Made by a program: the position numbers and the translations under genes
The notes under the pieces: generated by a model
What the model saw: only the letters and a program-made list of their open reading frames with translations
The model's database searches: none
What the model was told of the DNA's origin: nothing
Part shown: positions 1 to 12,540 of the stretch, piece after piece
Layout: each line of letters opens with the position of its first letter
Position numbering within the stretch: position 1 is the stretch's first letter
Source: Alentia gelatinosa
Lineage: Eukaryota > Annelida > Polychaeta > Phyllodocida > Polynoidae
Assembly (NCBI GenBank): GCA_950022655.1
Contig: OX465580.1
Location: 96,986,797-97,050,796, forward strand
Direction: 5' to 3'
DNA: 64,000 nucleotides

Positions 1-2481
1 GCCCTATGGTCAACCGGAACTGGCACCAGCAACGCGCAGCAACAACGGCCTGCGAACAACAAGCTTCAGCCATTCCAAGATGGCGGAACTTCCGGTCTGC
101 TCGATCGGAGTTCGATTCGCCACGGTTTTCAGGCTCCTACGAAATATATAGTCCCAGCCAGATGCCGTAATGAAGAGGATCGATGTAAAACGATACGGCC
201 GCACAGGGAAAAATCAGTGGAGACATGTGACTGGCGTAGGAAGTGCGCCAGCACTCAAAATGAACACTCCGACTCGACCGCCATAGCAAAGGAAGGGGGC
301 GTGGTCGCCGTTCAACAACAAGCGAGTGCAGGTAACGACCCCGACTTCAAAGCTATACGTCATATATGTGAAAATAATATTGTTGACCACGAAATTGACA
401 TGGCCCCTCAGGCGTTTAAATATCACAGGGAAATTCACTGGCCGAGCATGTCCGTGTCCGCTGCCTCGACTGACTCGGTCGAGCTGGCACACATCTATGA
501 CACTGTCCGAGCGAGTGGACTCCCCAACAGCATCTACTGCAAGGTTGCTCTCCCCACAGCCCTCAATCTTGACGCATGGAATAAAATATTATGTATTGAC
601 GGTGGGGACCCAGAACTCTACGACCTCATTGCGTATGGTTTCCCCCTGGGGTATATGGGACCGGTGAGCGACAGTGTGGGAACGCCTAACCATACTAGCG
701 CGACCGACTACCCACAGGCTATTGAATCATTTATATCGAAGGAACTCAGCCTCGGAGGCCTGGTAGGCCCCTACGACTGTCCACCTTTCTCCCCTTGGTG
801 CCATGTCGCTCCGCTCATGTCACGGCCCAAGAGGGACTCGGAGGAACGACGCGTCATATCGGACCTCACGTTCCCCTACGACAACTCAGTCAATGCCTAC
901 GTTGTTAAAAACTCCCTATTCGGAAATGTGCAGAACCACGGTCTCCCCTCTATCGATTCTATAGTGGACGACCTGGTCGGGATGGGCGATGAGGTACACC
1001 TTTTCTCGACCGACGTAAGTCGTGCATACAAAAACTTTAAATCAGATCCACTCGACTGGCCCCTCCAATGCCTCGAGTGGGGCGGAAAATTCTACCTGGA
1101 GGCGAGTATGGTGTTCGGGGCCCGATGCTCGAGCTGCCATATGCAGCGGGTCGCGGATGCTATAGTCGCAACCCTCCGTGCCAGGGGACTCAAAGCTTGG
1201 ATGTATCTGGATGACATTATTGTTCTATCTCCTTCCAGAGAGCAGTCGGTCCGGGATGCAGCCGAGGTCACCAGCCTCCTGGAGGAACTAGGCCTACCGG
1301 AAGCTCCCACGAAGAGACAGGGACCGGCTCGGTCTCTCACATGGCTCGGCATCACGATCAACGCAGAGACCAAGACCCTCTCGATACCTCAGATGAAGCT
1401 GGACGAGATACGGGAAACGGTCGCCGCCTTCCTAAAACGCCGGTCCGTGAACAGAAAAGAAATGGAATCGTTGGTGGGTAAATTGGTTCACGTATCTAAA
1501 TGTATCCGCCCAACACGCCTCTTTATCTCGAGGCTGCTGGAGACCCTACGAGGCCCAAAAAAGAGGTACATCAACATTAGCAATGACGTGAGGGCCGACC
1601 TCAGATGGTTTGACGAGTTCTCAAACGCTTGGAACGGGGTAGCTCTCATCCCCCTGCCGACCCCTAATCGCACTATCGGCGTTGACGCCTGCCTCAGTGG
1701 TATAGGAGGCAACGACGAGAAATGGGCGTACGCCGGTCAGGTTGCCCCGGTCGAGGATGGAGCGGTAAACATCACCGAGCTGGAGGCAGCCAATGTCGTC
1801 ATAGCACTCCAGACATTCATCCGAGAATCTGACAGAGGGGGGCATATCCGTATTATGTGCGACAATCTCCCAGCTGTCCATGTACTACAGAACGGGAGGG
1901 GTCACAACAAGGTCCTTCTAGACTGTGCCAGGGCCGCCTGGATGGTACAGGCCCTCTTTCAGTGTGAAATATCCTATGTACACATACCAGGTGTTGACAA
2001 TGTGGTGCCTGACAATCTCAGTCGAGCACATCTCAATAACAAATATTTCAATGACGCATGTAACGATGTACGACGATTCAACCTTACCCTTGTCGACCCA
2101 TGTACGGACTTCCTCAACAACGTACGACCATTTGTATTATCCAGATCAGGCGTACCTATCACTGCAGCGAAGGGCGGCGGCACGACAGCAGGCCTCACGC
2201 GCCCCTGGGACCATGCGGGCCCACCGGACCTCGGTCGAGACATACATAGCGTTCTGCAGGAGGGTGGGGGACCATCATCTACGACCACGCCCCCAGACGG
2301 TATCAGCATTCGCCGAGTACCTGGCCCAAGGGAATCCGTCGCCCGCTACGGTAAGGAACCACGTCGCAAGGGTACGACAGCATCTCAAAAGAGTGGGCGT
2401 GGCACTGTCGCCAGCCGCATCCGCACGGCTGAACATGACACTCGAGGGCATCGACCGTACCACCCCCTACCGTCCTCGTAG
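1..2481 (+). CDS. DIRS/Ngaro-type RT-RNase H, 5'-partial (copy 1)
   Basis: This is the polyprotein that copies element RNA into DNA. The frame has no stop from base 1 to the TAG at 2479-2481, so it continues left of the window; a GTG at 217 is not a convincing start. Similarity to copies 2 and 3 begins near 340 (PDFKAI). Visible RT motifs are the motif-A block FSTDVSRAYKNF near 1005-1040, the FGAR motif-B block near 1115, and YLDD at 1204-1215. RNase H follows, with IGVDACLSG (about 1675), an ITELEA acidic position, MCDNLPAV (about 1855) and VPDNLSRAH (about 2005). No methyltransferase domain separates RNase H from the recombinase, which fits Ngaro rather than DIRS1 or PAT. The last 140 codons overlap the recombinase in another frame. 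All catalytic motifs are present, so this copy may have been active recently. Confidence 0.88.
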   Translation, partial: ALWSTGTGTSNAQQQRPANNKLQPFQDGGTSGLLDRSSIRHGFQAPTKYIVPARCRNEEDRCKTIRPHREKSVETCDWRRKCASTQNEHSDSTAIAKEGGVVAVQQQASAGNDPDFKAIRHICENNIVDHEIDMAPQAFKYHREIHWPSMSVSAASTDSVELAHIYDTVRASGLPNSIYCKVALPTALNLDAWNKILCIDGGDPELYDLIAYGFPLGYMGPVSDSVGTPNHTSATDYPQAIESFISKELSLGGLVGPYDCPPFSPWCHVAPLMSRPKRDSEERRVISDLTFPYDNSVNAYVVKNSLFGNVQNHGLPSIDSIVDDLVGMGDEVHLFSTDVSRAYKNFKSDPLDWPLQCLEWGGKFYLEASMVFGARCSSCHMQRVADAIVATLRARGLKAWMYLDDIIVLSPSREQSVRDAAEVTSLLEELGLPEAPTKRQGPARSLTWLGITINAETKTLSIPQMKLDEIRETVAAFLKRRSVNRKEMESLVGKLVHVSKCIRPTRLFISRLLETLRGPKKRYINISNDVRADLRWFDEFSNAWNGVALIPLPTPNRTIGVDACLSGIGGNDEKWAYAGQVAPVEDGAVNITELEAANVVIALQTFIRESDRGGHIRIMCDNLPAVHVLQNGRGHNKVLLDCARAAWMVQALFQCEISYVHIPGVDNVVPDNLSRAHLNNKYFNDACNDVRRFNLTLVDPCTDFLNNVRPFVLSRSGVPITAAKGGGTTAGLTRPWDHAGPPDLGRDIHSVLQEGGGPSSTTTPPDGISIRRVPGPRESVARYGKEPRRKGTTASQKSGRGTVASRIRTAEHDTRGHRPYHPLPSS

Positions 2482-3047
2482 ACGGGATGACGGTCAAGAC
2501 GGCCGTGCTCCTTATATTCTACGGCGCCCTACGACGCTCCGAGGTAGCGCCTCCGTCGGTCGCGGCTTTCGACCCCAGGAAACACCTCACCCGTGGGGAC
2601 GTGAGCTATCACGAGGGCGCACTATGGCTAAAAATAAAACACGCGAAAAACGCCCAGAAATACGACCAGCAACAGGACCGTCTGATAATGCCCGCCCCCG
2701 ACGGCAACATGTGCCCGTGCACGGCCGTGGCCGCTACGGTCACACGAAACCCACAGTGTTCAGAGGACGACCCACTGTTGGTGTTTCATGCCTCCAGACG
2801 CCCGATGCCGGCTACATACGTCGCGAAACAGTGGGCGGTGGCCGTGAGGGCAGCGGGGGCCGACCCCGCCCGCTACCCCCTACACTCCATAAGGAAAGCA
2901 GCCGCCACGGAGGCATTCAGAGCAGGGCACTCCGAACTAGACATCCAGAGGTTCGGGCACTGGACGTCGGACGCCTACAAAGATTACATACAGACGTCCA
3001 CCGCGAGAGCCGTAGGGACATCCCTGGTACGGGCAATAACTAAATGA
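2060..3047 (+). pseudogene. Tyrosine recombinase of copy 1, frameshifted
   Basis: This is the integrase of the element, a tyrosine recombinase that joins circular cDNA to the genome. The N-terminal core-binding part reads in frame 2 up to about 2465 (SVETYIAFCRR, SPATVRNHVARVRQHL). The catalytic part reads in frame 3 from about 2466 to 3047. It holds the first Arg (GALRRSEV), the HSIRKAAATEAF box (H-x-x-R), FGHW, and the nucleophile region DYIQTS. Compared with copy 2, about 20 codons are missing around the switch, so a small deletion with a frameshift near 2465-2480 is the likely break. The gene overlaps the end of RT-RNase H. Family assignment is firm; that the frameshift is inactivating is inference. 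Confidence 0.82.
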
Positions 3048-3460
3048 TATGCCCCAACGGACTCACCTAGCAATCTCATACTATTATAATCTTAATAACT
3101 ATTTTATATTTACATCTCCACCACCACACCCCATCATCTCAACTCATTAATGGCATTCTTGGCGTTATATATTTCTTACAAATATTACATGTATTAATAT
3201 CATCATATTTTATACAAATATTTATGTTATTAACTCTTTTATCATAAATACTCGTTGTACTTCAACTCAAATACAACTTATATCCACTCTTATCAAATGT
3301 ATTAACTCAACCAACTCTTATACTTCACCTACTATTTATTACCAATTCACACATTGCATAAACAATGTATTATTTATGTATTAATTCATTTTATTTATAT
3401 AATCAATCATTTATCATCTTACAATAATAATAAATTATTTATTCCCAAGTTTGCCTCGTC
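3048..3460 (+). other. AT-rich 3' region of copy 1
   Basis: A strongly T/A-rich stretch follows the recombinase stop and resembles in composition the B repeats after copy 2. I see no second A/B repeat pair here, so the 3' terminus of copy 1 is either truncated or too diverged to define by eye. Confidence 0.4.
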
Positions 3461-5764
3461 ATCTTCTCTGTCCCTAGCTCAGCAGTGAATACATTTAATA
3501 AACTTACCTATGTACTGGTAAGAATGGCTGGCTTTTGAGGGTGGATCGCAGGTTCGACTTCATCACTTTGAACCAATTACCAATTACTAACTGCTTTCAT
3601 AGAAACAATTAAATCATCTCGCCTTCCCATATGATTTTCGTGATATATCGTAGGTATGATTATGTTGTACTTATCAAAAATATTTGGCAGGAACAGATAA
3701 GATACCTTAATTACTGTACTATATCATTGACGCTAGACAATACAGATTTTCAATACATTACCGAAATTGTTTTACCTCATAAAAATATTTAATCATATAC
3801 AATGTTTCCCAATAGAGATTATCATGTTCTAGATAATATATGTATATGAATGGAAAATGTACACTAAGGCGTCATTCTCACCAACAGGTATTTCCTACTA
3901 AACTTAGATGCGCAATGATTAATGGATCGAAAAGAGACAGAAATAGCCCAATTCATAAGTGCGAGGACGGCAACTCCTTCATTTATAATAGTCAGTAGCG
4001 TCCAGCGGCTTCAGGATGGTGTAGGCGGGGAGATGGGACACAGATTGCAATGGACAGGTCTCAGTGTAGCTGTCAGTTCCACATGTCTACCTCTTCCTAA
4101 AAAAAGACACACCCCACAGCGTCGAGTCAAGCTCGAACCTTTTCACGGCAGCTCTTATACAAACACACCTGTAGGGAAAGCTTTTTCATCTCCATGAACA
4201 CTCGACCTCGTGTGGATGCAAGCACGGGTCTTTATATCCATTTGTGTATATTAGAGAGACTCACAATAATCATAGACACATCTGTTAGCACCTATGTTTA
4301 GCGAAAATATCTGAAATCAACGCTTAATGTATCTCTTATATATACTTAATTAGCATTAGAAAATTTGACAATCTAGCAGTTCTAGAAAATTGACAAACTG
4401 GCAAACTAAAAACTAGACAAGTTAGAATTAGAAAATTAAACAAACAGAATATTTCTGAGGGGAATGTGGAATGGATATCATCAAAGAAAGTTTGCAAACT
4501 TATTTTATACTAGGAAGATCTTTGTGGTGAATATTTCTGAACATTGATGGCGAAAGTAGTCACCACAAGCATGGGATATGACAGTACCCTGACATTTTCA
4601 TTCACATTACCTGGTCTGGACACAAAACTTCACTTCGAGCCTGCTGCCTCCTGTGAACAGACGCAAAAGTTTTTTCTCCAGCTCTGAGGCATTTATGGGA
4701 CACTTAGGAGTCACTGAAATACAGGAACAATGAGCATCTTTGGGGTCTGATATTCGTGATAGATGGAGGGATACCGTTTTCCAGACTGTTGGTGGTACGA
4801 GCACCATATCCAACACCTGAGGACAACAATCTCAAGATTGAAAAATGCAAGGCTTGAGACGCAGGAGTCAGAGAAATTATGGAAAAACAAGCACCAGTCT
4901 GTGCTGCACCCCCCCCCCCCCCCGTGCTACAATCAACACTAAGTGGGGGTGTCTGTTGCTCCCTGCCCCCCCCCTCCCGTACCCACAGCTTGGAGGAGTA
5001 TTGTGTGTGAGCCTCATATGATTTTCGACTGCAGAATGAACAAAGAGTGCTCTGTGCCCAATGGGTGGAAGATTTGGTTGGAGGTGAAAAGTGCATTAGG
5101 CCACGTTTACAAACGTCCAAGTCGAAGTACAATTGTACATATTCAGCTGAGTTTGGTGCCATTTTCGAGACATCGCCATGGATTATCAAGTAATTGTTGA
5201 TAGATCTTGTTATAAACATTGTGGGGCATGTAGGTCAGTTGTTTCCACTCCAGACGTTCTTGAGTGGGAAAAATGCCTCTCTGCTTAGCATGACCAGGAA
5301 CTGTGTGGTTTTCTGGCTTTGTGCTGGCCAATAGGATTTAGCTTGTCAATTAGGCCAGGTTCTTCGTAGCAAAACCATCACAGCACCAGAGCTTGTTCAC
5401 ATGACCTCAACATTTTTGTCGCTAATAAGCTGTCTTATCAAGTGCTGGCAGGTCCACTTTTGAGCCCTTACCCCAAAGTATCACCTCTTATGACGAAAAA
5501 AGCTTCTACAGAGAAACGCTTGAATATAGGCTTGTCATTTCCATAGGGTCAAATACACGCTGCCCAACATAGGCCCTCACCTAGAAAAGGTTGAGATTGG
5601 AGGAAAGGGGGCATGGCTCCTGTTGGCAGACTTAAACTGTGCATATTTCCAACTATGAATGACATGGTATTCATGGCGTATTCTCACCAGTTCTGTGCAC
5701 GGATGAAATTCGCAATGTGTTTTTCAGGATAGTTGTTAATCATATAGAGCTCCATGAGATATAA
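3461..5764. other. Intergenic, no gene recognised
   Basis: There are no recognisable coding motifs. It holds a poly-C run at about 4911-4923. An open frame of 171 codons on the minus strand (4704-5219) has low-complexity Gly and Thr runs over the poly-C tract and no family resemblance. Confidence 0.5.
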
Positions 5765-5772
5765 AGATGAAC

Positions 5773-5892
5773 AGGAGGGAGGGAAGTAAGTCTGGAGGGA
5801 GGGGGAGGGAGGGAGGGCAAGAGGGATGCAAGGAGGCAGGGAGGGAGGGAGGGCAGAAGGGAGGGAAGGAGGGATGAATGGAGAGAGGGAGC
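5773..5892. repeat. GGGA-rich purine tract
   Basis: About 120 bp of degenerate GGGA/GGAA repeats with nearly all purines on the plus strand. It gives a proline/leucine-rich spurious frame on the other strand. Such tracts can form triplex or G-quadruplex structures; no function is visible. Confidence 0.85.
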
Positions 5893-8800
5893 CTGCCCTA
5901 TGGGCTGGTCACCTCCACCTTCCTCTCTGAGAGACCATCCTACTTGCTGCACCACCTAGAACCCCTTAGACGACCCCCTATTTGAGTAAACAACACCCTG
6001 CATCCCATCGTCCAGGAGGAGGGGACCCGTTCTATTGGCGATGCCATATCATAGCATGATTCCAGAAGAGACATGTCTGTGACATCTTCCCTCCACAAGT
6101 CTCCACTGAGATTCAATTCCCTTTTCCAACCTTGAATTCTATGGCGAGCACCGATGTATATATATACAATTTTCTACCATTATATTTTTATCACGATGTA
6201 TAACATAACTATCATATAGATACTTTATATCTGTGCACATCTTCTGTTTTAATTGTCAGTTATAGCACCATGACCCACTTCATTGCTATAGATATATTTG
6301 TAGATAATCTATCACCAGTGAAAGTACCGGCTATGTGCTTGTTATTTTAGTGACAGGAATAACCCACACGTGGTATAGTAGGGCTATCATATAAGTAACA
6401 GCCAATCAATCTCAGCCTAACACACGGTAGACAGAATCACTGTCGTCTAGATGGAGTATCCATCAGTGATGGGCGAGCAGCTCTTGATCGTGACTTCCTC
6501 TGGTAGCGAGTCACTCGTGAGAAGATCCATCATGGGCTACCTTATGAGGATTCATGAGCTGATCCGACACTAAGATTCCGCCGACCTTTCTTCTTGGATT
6601 ATGCATAGGGTGGCCCCTTATCACATTGGTATTAATGAGATGTTTTCTTTCACATCCACCAATCACGTTGACTCACAGCAACATTAGGTTGGGTCCATCC
6701 ATCAACCTCACCAAACGGTGGGCGAGGTGGGAGGATATATGAATACAAATTCCAACAGACTTAAATCTATTCCAAACAATTGGTTCATCCCATGACATTG
6801 ATTTGAATGACTCCTAAAAAGCTGAACGAGTCAAAAGAGTTACAGGTCACATATAATTCGGATAGATTTACCGGGCACAGAATAGGTGCAATTAGTTCTG
6901 ACGTTGCTCTAATATAATGGTTTCTGTATTGGACGTGCCTGCTAGCATCCGCATTCGTAACTAAAGTAGTAGGCTTGTAAAGTCTGGCCAGTCGCACTAT
7001 TTGTGTGCTGAGGGAATTATATGGAGGGAATCATATACAGTGGCAGCATAACAAAGGAGACACAGTAATTCTAACAGACACGAAGGTTATCATTTCGAGA
7101 ACAATGCTTGAAAAAGCCCCCTTACGAAAACTCCATATATATACGTATGGCACGTGCTTGGCAGACAATGATAAAAAAAATGTAATACGGGCTCATGTCC
7201 CTCAAGAGAATATATTTGCAATTATTATAGTATTTCAAGTTTACTTTCTCCCTTTCTTCAATGGATATTTTGAAATCCCTTTTGGTCGACCTTTCCTATT
7301 TATGGACATATATTATAGGTAATATATTCATCATAGGTAGAATGCATATTTAGTCTGACGCTGAGAGAAAAACCTAAGCACCTTGTTTCCTTTGTATAAT
7401 CCAAACGGCCTTCCAGCTGAACTACTACCTACCTCCTTTTCACTATTGAAGTTTATCTTCCATGCGTCCGCCTATTCATTCATTCTTTCATTTATACAAG
7501 AAGTGTTGATACTCTTACAAATAACTGATATTACCATACCTGGATATAATGGCATTTCTACTCAAATTGTGCCATAAAACATAGTCTATTGAACAGATTC
7601 GGTGGCTCAAAACCAACTGGACACTGACCTTTTCCAGTGGCCTGATATAAAATCAGAGGTTGTTTAACCCTAACAGAAAGTAAACCCTGATCTAATTGAA
7701 TGATTGAATGCTAACGCCCCCGCCTAACCTGATAAGCGTTCATCACCGGGAGATAGAATCAGAACCTCAAATACACCAGAAATCAGCTAAGAGCCCCGGC
7801 GACCGAGTTAGGCTGAGATTGGCTCCTGCGCGCAGACCTCCTCTACAGAAGCTTTGCTTATTTGCCTAGGCTGCGTCTTTGGTTTATTGATCCTCTTCTG
7901 TCTTGTTCTCAGGTGTCAGCTCTGCTCTAATATCCTCTAGCATGCCCCTTGCTTCCCATTCAATACCTGATGCTGGGTGTGACAGCCGGAAAGCAGCATA
8001 ACATGTTTACTTTACATGCTGCCCACGGTACACTTTTAAAGTGTTCTATTTCCTTCAAGCAGGGTGCTTGCTTCACCAAATGGTTAGCAATTTTTCCCTT
8101 TTTAAATAATTTTTGATTAAGCATAGCCTCAAAATTACCAATAACAGTTTAGCAACTAAGCATTATAGAATTCATGATCATTACCCTGTGTGTAAATTTT
8201 GTTTCTCCTTCGTGTAATGTACTTTGAAATAATCTATTATGAGTGAGCCATAAGGATTTTTGTTTTCCAAATTTGAATTTTTTGTTTGTTATTTTGAGTG
8301 AACCATCTGGATTGCGTTGTGCTTCCCATCTCAATATCACACACCAAATTAGAATCGAGAGAGGTTATATTGACTAGGACTAATAATTAATGACAACCTT
8401 TGGAAATGCAATATTTTGCTCTTCTCATTCTTTTCAGAGTCCATTTGAGATAATCCATTAGAATGGGCCTAAATAGTAGTATCAAGGATTAGAAATTTGC
8501 CATTTTGATTCGCCAATATTGAGGCAGAGGCATAAAATTATAAAGTATACATGCATTACCTCTCTATTGTCCCCACTTTATCGATCGTTTATTATAATAA
8601 AGTAATTTCGGTTTCTATTTATTGTTCCTTCTACGTACACTGATAGATATAAAAAAGCACTGCTGCGCATACACCACCTATGCTTCATATTAGCATTAGA
8701 AATAATGTCTTCTTTATAACGCGCGTGTGTATAACCATTGCAACAAGCTTTTAGAAGGAAACATATTCTGAAATTCAAAATATTCCTAGAACCGGGAAGC

Positions 8801-11440
8801 TTTACCGTAAAACAGTGTAAATAGAGTTCACACAGACCTTAAGAAGTCAACAATAACTCGATACAACAGGTGCGACGGACGATATGTAAAGGATCTGCTA
8901 TGTCAAATAAAACCTCATTGAAAGGAAGCGAAGACATTTTTTTAATCAATAATGAGGTTCTACTCATTAGGATGCATTGTATTTCACTGAATTCCTAAGA
9001 ACTGTAGAGTTAAAGTTGATGCAGTTATACAGGTGTGTCTTCATGTCCAATTTATATGATGTTTAAGTTGTATCAACATGACATTCTTCGATTTTCTTAA
9101 CACAGGATTTTCCATTTACGCCAAAGGCAATAGCAGTATCTTAGTCGGTACCTTGACAATTTTCAAAGATGAGAATCCTCTAGCTGAATATCAGATCCAC
9201 AGAAAATCTTTAGAAGTTAATGAGACGAGGCATCTAAAGGCGATTTGACACAACCTCGTCCCTATATTCTCCACATATTAGGTTCAATCTCCTATAAGGC
9301 CCATTTCTATTGGCCGACGAAAACAGCAGAGAATTTTAGAGTTACCTGGAAAGTCTGTCGGTGGTGGACACCAACTCCACGTCGGTGACACATAATCGCT
9401 GAGTGTGCAGTGGACACCATGTTTTCGATGTGTTCCACATGTGCATGCTGATGGATTCGGTGGGTGGTGGTGGTGTTATTGCGCATGTATAATCCTTGCT
9501 AAATTAGTCTGACACCATTAGAAGTGCCAGGCCATTTCCATTCAACGATCTTGCATCAGTGGTTCCCGACTGCAGATCGGTGCATAAAAATCAGCCACTG
9601 GAAATATGCCTATAGATTTCAAACTTGCAATGGAAACTAATGACGACCGGAAACATCTGGAGCCTGGCTGAGGCAAAAAAATGAGGCACGGGACGACGAC
9701 ACAGTTGGATGTTGCGTCGGGCGTTTGCTAAATGGCCCGTGTCTCATTGGTTCGGTAATGTCTGTCAGGTCATTGTGAGGCCCCTGGGTAAGGCTTGCCA
9801 GGCTGTAGTAACACAAGTTGTGAATGACTTGACTTTGTGAGTAGAAAACCTGCAGTGGGACCTTGATTAGTACCCCGAGCATCTACCTCTTATTGGTCCC
9901 TCCTCTCCTCTGTTCTGTTGGTAAGAGCTCATACTGAGTCTCATCAGGAGAGTCTGTGGGTTGACTGCTAATCACCAGGTAGATTGCTAGGGATCAGGGA
10001 CCTTAGCACTGTGACATATTTTGCAACACTAAACAGGTAGAAGTTCATATTTTTTTCCTATAGGGAATATGATCATTTCAAAATGCTGTAGAGTTTGATG
10101 TTAGGATAGTATTATGACACAATTGACATACTTTACCAATTGGGTGAGATAAACTGAACTCTCACATTTGACCTGCTACTTTTCAATATTTAAAATCTCC
10201 AAAGTGGTGCCACTATAGATATGCCCTTAAGTGGGATTCACACGATGAGATTCCTGTACCTCACAGAGTGTTTATCTGAGACAAATCCTGCTGAGATTCT
10301 GTACTCGAACACAATTTCATCATCTAAATTGTAGGGTTCCATTCAGGTGACATGTCTTTTCACCTATAACTGTTGGCGACATTTAACCCCTAAAATTGAG
10401 CAGAATCTCATGAGATTTTGAGCATAAATTGCACCGTGCGAATTCCACCTCAAAGGCAAAAGAGGCTCTAAGTAAACTGTATATTGGGTAAATTCACCCC
10501 AGCCACACAAACTGCGTCAAAATCAATGATTGGGATGATTTGATTGGCCAGTTTCCCACGGTGCCGTCATAGCATATATAAGACATTTGATTACGAAGGA
10601 CGTTGTCATGGCAAGTTAGCAATGACGTCGTAACGCAATGCACACGGCTGCCTGTATCTAAACTGATATGTTCTTTCCAATACGTTACTGGTCACGTTTT
10701 GTTTATCAAAGGGGAATGTATCTGAAGACTAAATTGCGACACCAAATTGTGTTTAAATCCAATATAGTCAAAACCTGCAATATGGACACACAGAAAAGGT
10801 CATGGTTCATCACCGCGATTAGTTGACAATTCACTATAGTGTAAGTCTACAGTGACAGCTCAACTGAGTCAATGGTGCTATTTCCTTATTATGTGGAGTG
10901 GTGCCTAGCACAAATGACGTGCTTATTCTACTGTTGCTCTATATTCATAGCTGTTAGTCGCTATAACGGAGAGCAGGGACAAATCGCATCGTTCAGACCT
11001 GTATCAGGGGTGCTATCTTCCGTGCCATACTTTCTGTTGACAGTAGTGTTTGCATCCACTAACTCATGCATAAAGGAACACTAACGTCACGAAATCATGA
11101 TAACCAAACTATTAGACTACTGGCAACATTTCCAGAGATATAAACAGCTATTAGAATTGACCAATTTGATTAATCCAGGGTACCAATGGAAGATACAAAT
11201 AATATTGATCAGGTATCGACTCACCTCTGGACAACCCTCGGCGCCCTAATGATAACGATAATACTCTTATTACCAGTCATAAACCGGAGGTAACGCCTTA
11301 AGACATCGATGTGAACCCGCCGACAGACATGCAATACACAGGATTTTGGAGTAGTATGAAGTCACCGTTTTTGAGCGTAAAGAAACACGTTGCCTGTGGG
11401 TTAAAGGCTGACGAGATAACGTAGAATCTTAGCTTACTGC
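5893..11440. other. Intergenic, no gene recognised
   Basis: About 5.5 kb with only short open frames, stops in all six frames and no recognised motif. At 6463-6483 the sequence CAGTGATGGGCGAG resembles a hAT-type terminus, but I found no matching inverted partner. Confidence 0.5.
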
Positions 11441-11449
11441 AAATTCTAA

Positions 11450-11640
11450 CCCTTCACTATCTGCGTGCCAATCATGTGACATTGGTAAGGTGCAGATTAT
11501 CATAGAAGAGTGTCCAGCTGACCATGACCAATCACCTGAGACCGAAATACCTCATTGACCCATTGTTGCTTGACATATATGTTCACCCTATGTACATAGG
11601 TAGGTTTAGGATAAACTGGGAAGGTAGGTGCTAAATGGGC
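11450..11640 (+). repeat. Dispersed repeat, copy a
   Basis: The segment around CCAGCTGACCATGACCAATCAC (11516-11537) followed by AATACCTCATTGACC matches 57337-57410 with scattered differences, and the 70 bp upstream also aligns loosely (CTTCACTATCTGCGTGC against CTTCCCTATCTGCATGC). Both lie in plus orientation. It is an old interspersed repeat, SINE-like in size, without a clear tRNA-like promoter. Confidence 0.5.
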
Positions 11641-12469
11641 TATAACAATGACCCAATGATTAGATAAAACCCAAAACTTTTAATTAGTAGATACATTTTT
11701 ATAATTCCAGGCTGATTCATAAATTATGAACACTAGTATACCCTTTCCTAGTTATATTTTGAAGGCAAGTTAAAGGAATTTGTATGGATATGAAGGTCAC
11801 TGGTCAATATTTTAAGGGCGTAACTAGCTTATCAGCCTCCCCCCTACAGTAAAGCTTTACAGTAGAGCTTTGGTCGTAAAAGGGAGGTTGAAAAAAGCTA
11901 CAGTAATAGCCTAATTTATCTTTCAACACGGTGAACATGTAGAAGGCCAAATGGTTGTTAGATAAGCCATGGAAAGTAACTGGACAAAGCAATATGTATG
12001 GGCGCAGACTCCTATTGATATATTAGAAGCTTCATTGTACTGTAGTCCTGTTCAGGGAACGATGTTGGGAGCATTAGCGGCTGCGTTGGCAGTCGTCAGC
12101 CACAAAGAACTATCTGGCCCTCGGTTGCTACAGGGACTATGTTTTCGCGAGGCGGTTTTCCAGTCTCAGGCAAGGACTCATTTGATATAATGATATAGAT
12201 ATTTATGACTGTCTTAATATTACTCACCACGATATCTTTAGATATGGCGGTGGATATCAGCAGCTTTTGATATATAGGATCAAATATATACTTGGATAGG
12301 ATCGGAACTATGACTAACGAACTCCTTTTTTCTGAGGATCTTGGGTGGGGTTTTGAAAGAGGACCTATGACATCAGCTGGAGCGTGGGTGGGACTTGGGA
12401 GAGAGGAAACTCTATCAGGAGGATGCATGGCACCGAGGCGGGAAACGAGATCCCGCGAGATCCTGTGTC

Positions 12470-12540
12470 AAGTCACGTGCATTCCAGTCACGTGCGACCC
12501 TGACACAGTCGATGCGGAAGTGTCATCACTGTGACGTAGT
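12470..12540. promoter_or_regulatory. Possible promoter-like cluster
   Basis: Two AGTCACGTGC sites 4 bp apart (E-box CACGTG), a GCGGAAGTG ETS-like site and a GTGACGTAG CRE-like site fall within 70 bp in otherwise AT-rich DNA. This is motif clustering only; no transcript or adjacent gene is evident. Confidence 0.2.

Noticed and set aside
3520..3585. tRNA-like B box (GCAGGTTCGACTT)
   Set aside because: No A box at the right distance and no cloverleaf.
4704..5219. 171-codon minus-strand open frame
   Set aside because: It crosses a poly-C run, has no motif, and opposing frames overlap it; most likely chance.
5740..5955. Pro/Leu-rich minus-strand frame
   Set aside because: Product of the GGGA microsatellite.
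6463..6600. hAT-like CAGTGATGGGCGAG terminus
   Set aside because: No matching inverted end or 8-bp duplication found.
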